A stretch of 64,000 bases of DNA. Source: Promicromonospora sp. MEB111. GTDB taxonomy: Bacteria; Actinomycetota; Actinomycetes; Actinomycetales; Cellulomonadaceae. How positions within the stretch are numbered: position 1 is the stretch's first letter; each line of letters begins with the position of its first letter. The notes under the pieces were generated by a model. It was not told the DNA's origin and did no database searches. It saw only the letters and a list, made by a program, of their open reading frames with translations. The stretch lies in the NCBI RefSeq assembly GCF_030209445.1, contig NZ_JARVSD010000013.1:186001-250000 (forward strand), written 5' to 3'. A program made the translations under genes and the position numbers. This document shows positions 52,150-60,179 of the stretch, one piece after another.

Positions 52150-53721
52150 GTGTTGCACGACCCGCCCGCACGAAGGACGGCGCCCGTACCGGAACCGGCA
52201 GCCCTGCGCCCCGGCGAACCACGCGCGATCGGACCGTTCCGGATCCGCAGCCGGCTCGGCAGCGGCGGCATGGGAGACGTCTACCTCGGGACCACGCGCC
52301 GGGGACAGCAGGTCGCGATCAAGCTGATCCGCGGGGCACAGCTCGACGACGACGAGTTCCGCACCCGGTTCCGGCGCGAGGCGCGTGCCGCGGCCAGGGT
52401 GCGCAGCCGGTTCATCGCGAACCTGGTCGACGCCGACGCCGACGCGGACCTGCCCTGGCTGGCGACCGAGTACGTGGCCGGGCCCACCCTCTCGCAGGAG
52501 CTGGCGGCCAACGGGCCGCTGGCCGAGGCGGACGTGCTGAACCTGGTGACGGGTGTCGCCGAGGCGCTGTACGAGATCCACCGCGCCGGCCTGGTGCACC
52601 GCGACGTCAAGCCGGCCAACGTGATCCTCGGGCCGGACGGGCCGCGCCTGATCGATCTGGGCGTGGTCGCGGCGATCGACGCGACGCGGCTGACCCTGAC
52701 CGGGCAGCCCGTCGGCACGCCGATGTACATGGCGCCGGAGCAGGCGACCGGCAGCCGCGCGACGTCGGCCGCCGACGTCTGGGCCCTGGGGGCCCTGGCC
52801 TACTACGCCGCCACGGGCAACCACCTGTTCGAGGGCGACCACCCCGCCGTCGTCCTGTACCGGGTGTCGGCGGAGGACCCGTCCTACGCCGACAGCCCCG
52901 CGTACCTGCGCCCCTTCCTCGACGCCCTGCTGGTCAAGGACCCGGAGCTCCGGCCGTCCCTCGACGCGATCCTGCGGTCGCTCGGCGTGCCGCAGCCCGG
53001 CGGTGCCGCGCCGACCCTCGTCACCCCGGCGAGCGGCCCGGTCGCGTCCGCCTCGGGCCGGGCGGCGAGCGTCGCGCCGGGGGCGGACCGGACGGATCGC
53101 GCCGACCGCTCCCCGCGGCGGACCCGCGGGCGGCTCCTGCTCACGGTGGGCTCCGTGACGGCGGGGGTGCTGGTGCTGGGCGGCGCCACGCTCGGCCTCT
53201 GGAACTCGCTCACGGGCGACGACACGGAACGCAGCGACCTGGGTCAGAGCGAGACGGCCGACCCGCCGCAGGATCCCGTGACTCAGTCGCCGGGCGGCAG
53301 CACCGGCCCCGGGGCGGGCACACCGGGCACGGACGTCCCGGCCGGGGACGGGAGCGCGGGCGCCCCGTGGGCGCAGGGCACCGCGCAGGTCCTCGCCGAC
53401 GGCTCGTGCTGGACCGTCAGCGTCGACCGGGTCGAGGGGCATCAGGTCACCCTGACGTTCTCGTGCGACGGGGTGGGCACCAGCGAGTACCGCCACCCGA
53501 CGCCGAGCAGCTGGCTCCGGGTCTACGCCGTGGGGGTCGACGGCACCGTCCGCCGCGCCACCGCCGCGGACGCCGCCGCGCAGGACACCTTCTGGGCGCA
53601 CGGCAACCTCGCGGACACGGGCGACGTGACCGCCACCGTCAGCCTGCCCGACGTCGGGCCCCTCGCCTCGGTGGCCGTGCAGAACAAGGACAGCGAGGGC
53701 TGGTACTGGGCCGCACGGTGA
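52150..53721 (+). CDS. Membrane Ser/Thr protein kinase (PknB-like)
   Basis: A 523-residue receptor-type kinase. The kinase domain has the loop [11 protein letters not shown] (37-47), Lys58 in [14 protein letters not shown] (150-157), DLG (169-171, replacing the usual DFG) and APEQ (195-198). One membrane helix (about 328-350) leads to a Pro/Gly/Thr-rich linker and an outer domain of about 110 residues with two cysteines and no PASTA repeat. GTG 52150 follows GGGGG. The outer signal is unknown. A small hairpin (53716-53723/53733-53740) spans its end and that of the convergent gene. Confidence 0.88.
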   Translation: MLHDPPARRTAPVPEPAALRPGEPRAIGPFRIRSRLGSGGMGDVYLGTTRRGQQVAIKLIRGAQLDDDEFRTRFRREARAAARVRSRFIANLVDADADADLPWLATEYVAGPTLSQELAANGPLAEADVLNLVTGVAEALYEIHRAGLVHRDVKPANVILGPDGPRLIDLGVVAAIDATRLTLTGQPVGTPMYMAPEQATGSRATSAADVWALGALAYYAATGNHLFEGDHPAVVLYRVSAEDPSYADSPAYLRPFLDALLVKDPELRPSLDAILRSLGVPQPGGAAPTLVTPASGPVASASGRAASVAPGADRTDRADRSPRRTRGRLLLTVGSVTAGVLVLGGATLGLWNSLTGDDTERSDLGQSETADPPQDPVTQSPGGSTGPGAGTPGTDVPAGDGSAGAPWAQGTAQVLADGSCWTVSVDRVEGHQVTLTFSCDGVGTSEYRHPTPSSWLRVYAVGVDGTVRRATAADAAAQDTFWAHGNLADTGDVTATVSLPDVGPLASVAVQNKDSEGWYWAAR

Positions 53722-53734
53722 CGCGTGCGCGCCG

Positions 53735-54727
53735 TCACCGCACCAGCTTGGGCAGCACCTCGCGCCCGAACGTCTCGATCCACTCACGCTGGTTGCGGCC
53801 CGCGTTGTGGAGGTAGATGCGGTCGAACCCGAGGTCGACGTACCGCTGGATCGACGCGCGGTGCTCGTCCGGGTCGGCGGAGACCAGCAGGCGCCCCTCG
53901 AAGTCCTCGGGCCGGACCATCCGGGCGAGCTGGGCGAAGTCGTGCGGCGAGCGGATGTCGGACCGCGGGAACCGCATGCCGCCGACCGGCCACTCGGTCA
54001 GGGCGTTGGCGACCGCCTCGTCGTGGGTGGGTGCCCAGGAGAGATGGAGCTGGAGCGCCTTGGGCATCCGCGCCGGGTCGCGGCCGGACTCGCGGGCGCC
54101 GTCCGCGAACCGGGTCAGCAGGGACGCCATCCGGTCCAGGGGTGCGGCCTGCGTGATCAGCCCGTCCGCCGTCCGCCCGGCGCGGCGCGCCGTGACCGGG
54201 CCCGCCGTGGCGACCAGGATCTCGGGGGCGGCGTCCGGCATGGTCCACAGCCGGGTCGACTCCAGCTTGAAGTAGGTGCCCGCGTGCTTGACGTCGCGCC
54301 CCGCGAGGGACCCGGCGAAGAGCTTCCGGATGATCTCGACGGCCTCGAACATGCGGTTGATCCGCTCGGCGGCCTCGGGCCAGTAGCCGCCCACCACGTG
54401 CTCGTTGAGCGCCTCCCCCGAGCCGACGCCGAGCCAGTGCCGGCCGGGGTTCATCGCCGCGAGGGTCGCCGACGCCTGGGCCACCACCGCGGGGTGCCAC
54501 CGGAAGGTCGGCGCGGTCACCGGCCCGAGGTCGCCCGTGGTGTGCTCCGCGGCGGCCGCGAGCACGTTCCAGACGAAGCCCGCCTGGCCCTGCTGCGGGG
54601 TCCAGGGCTGGAAGTGGTCGGCGGCCATGACGCCGGAGAAGCCGTGCGCCTCGGCGAGCGCCGCCAGCTCCACCGCCTCGCGGGGCGCGAACTGTTCGAG
54701 CATCGCGGCATAGCCGATGGTCACCAC
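53735..54727 (-). CDS. LLM-class F420-dependent oxidoreductase (FGD-like)
   Basis: A 330-residue TIM-barrel luciferase-like protein: TIGYAAMLEQFAPREAVELA, GVMAADHFQPWTPQQGQAGF, WLGVGSGEALNEHVVGG (F420-binding) and EILVATAGPVTARRAG. This is the TIGR03557-type branch close to F420-dependent glucose-6-phosphate dehydrogenase; the substrate may be a sugar phosphate but active-site residues differ enough that I do not assign it. GTG 54727 fits the start. It lies near cofE, and would supply or use reduced F420. Confidence 0.88.
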   Translation of the reverse strand: MVTIGYAAMLEQFAPREAVELAALAEAHGFSGVMAADHFQPWTPQQGQAGFVWNVLAAAAEHTTGDLGPVTAPTFRWHPAVVAQASATLAAMNPGRHWLGVGSGEALNEHVVGGYWPEAAERINRMFEAVEIIRKLFAGSLAGRDVKHAGTYFKLESTRLWTMPDAAPEILVATAGPVTARRAGRTADGLITQAAPLDRMASLLTRFADGARESGRDPARMPKALQLHLSWAPTHDEAVANALTEWPVGGMRFPRSDIRSPHDFAQLARMVRPEDFEGRLLVSADPDEHRASIQRYVDLGFDRIYLHNAGRNQREWIETFGREVLPKLVR

Positions 54728-54751
54728 GCGGGACAGCCTACGGCCCCCGCT

Positions 54752-54809
54752 CCCGGATGTGTCAGACGCCCAGATCCCCCGGGTGACCTGAGCGCCTGAC
54801 ACATCCGGG
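54752..54809. terminator. Long imperfect palindrome between two reverse-strand genes
   Basis: CCCGGATGTGTCAG (54752-54765) pairs perfectly with 54796-54809; the inner part continues with a few mismatches to a centre CCCCC/GGGTGACCT without loop. It ends two bases from the stop of the gene at 54811, so it should terminate that gene. The core resembles the palindrome at 3067-3114. Confidence 0.7.
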
Positions 54810-54810
54810 T

Positions 54811-55686
54811 TCAGATGCGGCCGTGCGCCCGGAGCGCCTTGAGCGCGCCCAGCGTGGCGAGACCGCGCGCGTCCACGGTCTGGCCCGGCGACCAGTGCAG
54901 GTAGTCGAAGTCCCAGCCGCCGTCGTCGAGCTGCTCCCGCTCCAGCCGGTCGAGCTCGTCCGCGATCAGTCGCTCGGGGAACAGCGCCCGGCTGGGCGCA
55001 CCGGGCCGCGGGGACAGCAGCAGGGGCCGCAGCTTCTCGTCGTCCTCCCCGCCCGAGACGGAGATGGTCCCGTCCTCGCGCAGGGCGGGCCGCAGGCGCT
55101 CGACGGCGGTCGCGACCCGGCCCGGCTCGGGCACGGCGTCGAGGAAGTGGATCGCGAACATCACCGTGTACCCGTCCACGGAGTGCTCCCCGTCGAGCTG
55201 CTTCCAGCACCAGGCGGTCGCGGCGTCGAGCCAGGGGTGGTCCAGGCCGAGCTCCCAGAGGTGGCCGGCGATCGCGTAGGTGAGGAAACCGTCGTCGTTC
55301 GGCGCCATCCACGGGGCGGCCGGGTAGCCGGCGGCGGTGGGCAGCACGTGCGGTACGCGGCCGTCGGGCAGCGCGACGCCGCCGAGCCAGTCGGCGGTCT
55401 CGCGGGCCAGCGTCGTGACCTCGGGGTCGGCGGCCGTGCCCAGCTCGGCCAGCACCTCGAGCGCGGACAGCGCGCCCGAGACCTGGCTGTCCGGCCCGCG
55501 CAGGTCGGGTTCCAGGGCGTGGCCCCAGCCGCCGTCGTCGTTCCGGTACGGGCGGAGGGCGTCCAGGACCCGGGCGGGCGGGGCGCCGTCGAGCCGCACC
55601 GCGAGGCGGTGCCGTTCCAGCAGGCGGGCGTCGTCGTAGACGAACCGGCGGGCGGCTTCGAGGTCGATGCTCGTCGATGTGCTCAT
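54811..55686 (-). CDS. Terpene-cyclase/prenyltransferase-fold (alpha-toroid) protein
   Basis: A 291-residue helical protein with QW-like motifs: YRNDDGGWGHALEPDLRG near residue 50 and LDDGGWDFDYLHWSPGQ near 255, plus repeated tandem helices. It fits the squalene-cyclase/prenyltransferase barrel but lacks a DxDD acid motif, so catalysis is doubtful. It is 10 bases after the AraC-type gene on the same strand, so probably co-transcribed and controlled by it. Confidence 0.75.
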   Translation of the reverse strand: MSTSTSIDLEAARRFVYDDARLLERHRLAVRLDGAPPARVLDALRPYRNDDGGWGHALEPDLRGPDSQVSGALSALEVLAELGTAADPEVTTLARETADWLGGVALPDGRVPHVLPTAAGYPAAPWMAPNDDGFLTYAIAGHLWELGLDHPWLDAATAWCWKQLDGEHSVDGYTVMFAIHFLDAVPEPGRVATAVERLRPALREDGTISVSGGEDDEKLRPLLLSPRPGAPSRALFPERLIADELDRLEREQLDDGGWDFDYLHWSPGQTVDARGLATLGALKALRAHGRI

Positions 55687-55696
55687 GGCACCGACG

Positions 55697-56455
55697 CTAG
55701 GCGGCGGTCAGGGTCGCGTCTTCCAGAAATCGGACAGGTGTGAGACCGGTGAGGCGACGCACCTCGTCGGACATGTGGGCCTGGCTCGCGTACCCGGCCG
55801 CGGCGGCACGCTCCGCGAGGGACGCCGGAGCACCGCCCGAGAGGGCGATCAGCCGCCGCAGCCGGGCCACCCGCCCGAGCATCTTGGGCCCGTAGCCGAC
55901 GGCGTCCACCGTGCGCCGGTGCAGGTGTCGCTCGCTGACGCCGAGCTCCTGCGCGACGCCGGAGATGCGCGACCCCGGCGCGCCGAGCCGCCGCGCGGCG
56001 GCCGCGACGAGCCCGTCCCGCTCCGCCTTGCGCCGCAGCACGGTGCGCGCGAGCAGGTCGAGACGCCCGGCCGGGTCCGCCGCATCGAGCGCGTCGGCGA
56101 GCGCCGGGCCGACGTCGGGCCACACCTCCACGAGCGGAACCCGCTGGTCGCGTACCTCGGACGCCGGGATGCCCAGGACCGCGCCGGCCGCGCCGGGCCG
56201 GAGCCGGATGCCGCTGGTACGCGACGTCGGGGCCGCGCCGGAGCCGGAGACGACCGGGCCGGTGTCGGCGCCGACGATCACGAGCTCGCCGTCGATCCGC
56301 ACGAGGTCCACGCAACCGTCCGGGATGATCCGCTGCTCGTGGCCCGGCGGGGCGTCGTGCTCCCACAGGCAGGCCACCACCGGCAGCAGGCCGGCCGGCG
56401 GTGCGAGCTCACGGTACGGGGTCACGGCGTCCACGCTACGCGCCGTCTCCGACAC
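55697..56455 (-). CDS. AraC-family regulator
   Basis: A 252-residue regulator. The N-terminal half (YRELAPPAGLLPVVACLWEHDAP, RIIPDGCVDLV) is the DUF6597-type sensory domain; the C-terminal AraC helix-turn-helix is GVAQELGVSERHLHRRTVDAVGYGPKML and AAAGYASQAHMSDEVRRLTG. A GTG at 56455 is used; a second GTG 10 codons in is possible. It probably controls the alpha-toroid gene that follows. Confidence 0.85.
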   Translation of the reverse strand: MSETARSVDAVTPYRELAPPAGLLPVVACLWEHDAPPGHEQRIIPDGCVDLVRIDGELVIVGADTGPVVSGSGAAPTSRTSGIRLRPGAAGAVLGIPASEVRDQRVPLVEVWPDVGPALADALDAADPAGRLDLLARTVLRRKAERDGLVAAAARRLGAPGSRISGVAQELGVSERHLHRRTVDAVGYGPKMLGRVARLRRLIALSGGAPASLAERAAAAGYASQAHMSDEVRRLTGLTPVRFLEDATLTAA

Positions 56456-56463
56456 TCCCCCGT

Positions 56464-56503
56464 GTCAGACCCACAGGTCACCCGAGGGACCTGTGGGTCT
56501 GAC
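56464..56503. terminator. Perfect inverted repeat between divergent genes
   Basis: GTCAGACCCACAGGTC (56464-56479) pairs perfectly with 56488-56503 around ACCCGAGG. The two neighbours diverge, so a simple end-of-gene role does not fit; an operator or promoter insulator is an alternative. Shares the AGGTCACCC core of two other palindromes. Confidence 0.55.
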
Positions 56504-56550
56504 GGGTCGGGGCTCGGTCGAGTGTCAGTGACCGGTGGCAGAGTCGTGTC

Positions 56551-59500
56551 GTGCCCCTCGTACCGGCTCGGCCGAGCCGCAGGATCCGCCTGCCCCGCGA
56601 TCAGCGCCACAGCCCGTGGCGCCGACGCGCGCTGCGGGTCGGCGTCGTGGCGGTCCCGGCCGCGCTGCTGGCGGCCGGGGCGTCGTCGTACGCGGCGGTG
56701 GTGACCGGCCGGATGGCCGCGGACCCGGCGCGGGACACCCTGGTCCTGCTCGCGGTCGTGAGCACGGCGGTCGTCGTGTTCGACGCCGTGACGTGGCTGG
56801 TGGTGCAGCGGGGCGTGGCGCGCGCGGAGGCGACCCTCCGGTCCGAGCTGGCGGCGGCCGCCCTGGGCCAGCCCCTGCCGGAGCTGGAGGAGCAGGCCGT
56901 GGGCGAGCTCCTGGACCGGGTCAACGGCGATCCCGAACGGCTCACCCGCGCGATCAGCGGCATCGGCATCACGCTCGGCCAGGCCGCGATCAGCCTCGTG
57001 GTGGGGTGGGTGGCCGCCGGTCTCGTGTGGTGGCCCGCCTGGGTGGCGTTCCCGCTGGTCGCCGCGGCGGTGCTGGTGTTCGCGCGCCGGTCGGCGCGGC
57101 CGCTGCGCGACCTGAGCAGGCGCAGCTCCGAGGCCGGCTCGGAGCACATGGCGCAGTTCGAGGAGGCCGTGGCGGCCCGGGACGACCTGCGCACCGCGCA
57201 GGGGCAGCGGTACGTGCTGCGCCGGTACGCCGAGCTGGCGGCGCGCCAGATCCGGCTGCGGGAGGACTGGTCGGTCGCGTTCTCGCGGGTGCGGCTGCGC
57301 ACGGAGCTGCCGCTGGACGCCCTGGTGGGCGCGGTGCTCGTGGGCGGGGTGTGGGCGGTGAGCGGCGGCGCGCTCGACGTCGCCCGGCTGGTCACGCTGT
57401 GGCTGCTGGTGACGGGGTTCGTGGGCCGGGTCGACGTGCTGGGCCGGCTGCTGCCCCGGGTCGAGGAGGCGATCGGCACGTTCCAGCGGGTGCGCGACCT
57501 GCTCGACACGCCTCAGGAGCCCGCCGGGGGCGCGCCGTTCCCCGGCAGCCCGGGCGGGGTCGAGGTGGAGCTGCGCGACCTGACCTTCGCGTACGGCGAC
57601 GGCTTCGCACTGGGGCCCCTGTCCCTGACCGTCCCGGCGGGCACCACCTGCGCGCTCGTGGGGCGCACGGGGTCCGGCAAGACCACGGTGACCAAGATGC
57701 TGTCGCGCGCGGTCGAGCCACCCGCGGGGAGCGTGTTCCTGGACGGCCGGGACGTCACGAGCCTGGACGTGCACGGGTTGCGCACGCGGGTCGGCGTCGT
57801 CGGACAGCGCACCGAGATCCTGGCCGCGACGCTCGCCGACAACATCACGCTCTGGGCTCCGGTCCCGGCCGCCCGCGTGGAGCAGGCCGTGGACGCGCTC
57901 GGCCTGCGGGCCTGGGTCGCCTCGCTGCCCGACGGGCTGGACACCCGCCTGGGAGCCGACGGCGTGACCCTGTCCGCGGGCGAGGAGCAGCTCGTCGCCT
58001 TCGCGCGGCTCCTGGTGCGCGACGTCGACGTCGTGGTGCTCGACGAGGCCACCGCGCGCATGGACCCCGCCACGGCGGAGCGGGTCACCCTGGCCGCGCG
58101 GACGCTCCTGGCGGGGCGGACGGCGATCGTCGTCGCCCACCGGCTGCCCACCGCACGGCATGCCGACACTGTGGCCGTGCTCGACGGCGGCCGCCTCGTG
58201 GAGCACGGGCCCTGGGACCGGCTGGCGGCGGCGGACGGCCACTTCGCCCGGCTGGTCGCGGCGGCGGGGCTCGCGGACGGCGAGGGAGCGCCCGAGCCCG
58301 TCGTGCCGACGGGTCTGGCCCCCGACCTGGTCCCAGCCGGCGGGGACGGGACCGGTGACGTCGCCGCCAGGACGGCGGGCGCCTCCGGTCCGCACACGGC
58401 TGCGTCGCATCCCGCCGGATCGGTTCCCGCCGGGTCTCCGCCCACCGTGCATCATCCCGCCGAGCCGCGCCCGGCCACGCCGCGGCCGTCGATGGTGCGA
58501 GCGGTCTGGAGCACGCTGCGCGCCCGGCCGTCGTGGCTGCTGCTCCCGGCGGTCGTGTTCGAGGTGACGGACTACCTCACCTCGACCGGGCTCGTCGTCG
58601 GCTGGCTGTGGGCGTCGGCCGTGGTGGGTCTGGAGCAGGGGTCGGCGCCCTGGCTGCTGGTTGGCGCGATACTCGTGGCCGTCGTGGCCAACACGCTGCT
58701 GCCGCTCACCGTCCGGCTGTCGAGCACCCGCTGGTGGGTCGACTCCCGACTGCGGCTGCACCTCTCCCTGCTGCGCGGCCAGACGGCGCAGCGGCGCACG
58801 GTGCGCGACGCCCCGGGCGAGATCGCGGCGCGGGCGCAGGAGGACTACCGGCTCACGGGCCACAGCCAGGCCTGGCGCGAGCTCCTGACGGCGCCGATCA
58901 CCCTCGCCCTGCTCGTCGTGCTGAGCGACAGCCTGCTGGCCGGCGCGATCGGCCTGGCCATGGCCGCGGTGATGTTCGCGGCGCAGGTGCTGGGCAGCCG
59001 GTCGGTCGCCGTGGCGGCGCGGCGGGCGGGCGACGCCGCCGCGGAGCTGGGCCGGCTGCTCGGCTCGGCCCTCGACTCCGTGCGGACCGTCAAGCTCGCC
59101 TCGGCCACCGGGGGTGTGCTCGCGCAGGTCGCCCGGGTCGACGGCCGACGGGTGCACGCGTCCCTGGTGGAGGAGCGGACCAACTTCCTGGTCGGCCTGG
59201 CGCCGTCGGTGCTGAGCCGCGTCGCGACGGTGCTCGCCTGGACGCTGCACCTGGCCGGCACGTGGTCGCTGGGCACGACGCTCCTGGTCAGCACGTCGAT
59301 CGGCACGTTCAGCTGGATCGGGTACAGCCTGGGTGCCCTCGTCACCAGCGCCGCGTCCGCCCGCCGCTGGGTCGAGGTCACCTCCCGGTACGCCGGCACC
59401 GAACGGCTCGCCGACGTGCCCGACGACGTCGACCTGTTCGCGGGCACCGCGATCCCGGCCGGGCCCGGGCCCCTCGCGGCGCCGAGTCGCCTGCGCGAGC

Positions 59501-60171
59501 TGCGCCTCGACGGCGTCACCGCGACGCACGACGACGGCACGGTCGGCGTCTCCGGCGTCGACCTCACCGTCCGGCGCGGCGACCTGGTGCTCGTGGTGGG
59601 CCGGGTCGGCTCCGGCAAGTCGTCCCTGCTCGGCGCACTGTCGGGACTGGTCGACGTCGGCGGGCGGCTGTCCTGGAACGGCGCCGCCGTCACCGATCCC
59701 CAGACCTTCCTGCGCCCGCCCCGCGTCGCGCACGTGGCCCAGGTGCCGCACGTCGTCTCCGGGACCGTCGCGGACAACGTGCGGCTCGACCACGAACGCC
59801 CGGTCGACGGTCCCGTCCGGTCCGCGGGCCTCGACCGGGACGTCGCCGAGGCGGGCGGCACCGGCACGATCGTCGGGCACCGCGGTCTGCGGCTCTCGGG
59901 CGGCCAGGTCCAGCGGCTCGGCCTGGCGCGAGCCCTGGCCACGGGCTCCGACCTGCTGCTCGTGGACGACGTCTCCTCCGCACTCGACGCCGTCACCGAG
60001 GCCGAGGTGTGGACCGGCCTGCGCGCCGCGGGCACCACGGTGCTGGGCACCACGTCGCGCGCCGCGACCCTCGCCGTCGCCGACCGCGTGGTGGTGCTCG
60101 ACGGCGGGCGCATGGCCGCCGTCGGACGCTGGCGCGACCTGGCGCCGCGCTGGTCCCACCTCGCAGGCTGA
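56551..60171 (+). CDS. Fused two-half ABC exporter with asymmetric ATP sites
   Basis: A 1206-residue TMD-NBD-TMD-NBD protein. NBD1 has Walker A GRTGSGKTT (371-379), signature LSAGEEQL (474 on), Glu499 in VLDEATA and His530. NBD2 has Walker A GRVGSGKSS (1017 on), signature LSGGQVQR (1115 on), but Asp1140 in place of the catalytic Glu and Ser1169 for the H-loop His. So one composite site (NBD1 Walker A/B/H with NBD2 signature) is canonical and the other degenerate, as in heterodimeric exporters. A 75-residue Pro/Gly-rich linker (about 580-650) joins the halves. Start GTG 56551. Cargo unknown. Confidence 0.9.
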   Translation: MPLVPARPSRRIRLPRDQRHSPWRRRALRVGVVAVPAALLAAGASSYAAVVTGRMAADPARDTLVLLAVVSTAVVVFDAVTWLVVQRGVARAEATLRSELAAAALGQPLPELEEQAVGELLDRVNGDPERLTRAISGIGITLGQAAISLVVGWVAAGLVWWPAWVAFPLVAAAVLVFARRSARPLRDLSRRSSEAGSEHMAQFEEAVAARDDLRTAQGQRYVLRRYAELAARQIRLREDWSVAFSRVRLRTELPLDALVGAVLVGGVWAVSGGALDVARLVTLWLLVTGFVGRVDVLGRLLPRVEEAIGTFQRVRDLLDTPQEPAGGAPFPGSPGGVEVELRDLTFAYGDGFALGPLSLTVPAGTTCALVGRTGSGKTTVTKMLSRAVEPPAGSVFLDGRDVTSLDVHGLRTRVGVVGQRTEILAATLADNITLWAPVPAARVEQAVDALGLRAWVASLPDGLDTRLGADGVTLSAGEEQLVAFARLLVRDVDVVVLDEATARMDPATAERVTLAARTLLAGRTAIVVAHRLPTARHADTVAVLDGGRLVEHGPWDRLAAADGHFARLVAAAGLADGEGAPEPVVPTGLAPDLVPAGGDGTGDVAARTAGASGPHTAASHPAGSVPAGSPPTVHHPAEPRPATPRPSMVRAVWSTLRARPSWLLLPAVVFEVTDYLTSTGLVVGWLWASAVVGLEQGSAPWLLVGAILVAVVANTLLPLTVRLSSTRWWVDSRLRLHLSLLRGQTAQRRTVRDAPGEIAARAQEDYRLTGHSQAWRELLTAPITLALLVVLSDSLLAGAIGLAMAAVMFAAQVLGSRSVAVAARRAGDAAAELGRLLGSALDSVRTVKLASATGGVLAQVARVDGRRVHASLVEERTNFLVGLAPSVLSRVATVLAWTLHLAGTWSLGTTLLVSTSIGTFSWIGYSLGALVTSAASARRWVEVTSRYAGTERLADVPDDVDLFAGTAIPAGPGPLAAPSRLRELRLDGVTATHDDGTVGVSGVDLTVRRGDLVLVVGRVGSGKSSLLGALSGLVDVGGRLSWNGAAVTDPQTFLRPPRVAHVAQVPHVVSGTVADNVRLDHERPVDGPVRSAGLDRDVAEAGGTGTIVGHRGLRLSGGQVQRLGLARALATGSDLLLVDDVSSALDAVTEAEVWTGLRAAGTTVLGTTSRAATLAVADRVVVLDGGRMAAVGRWRDLAPRWSHLAG

Positions 60172-60179
60172 CCCGACGG

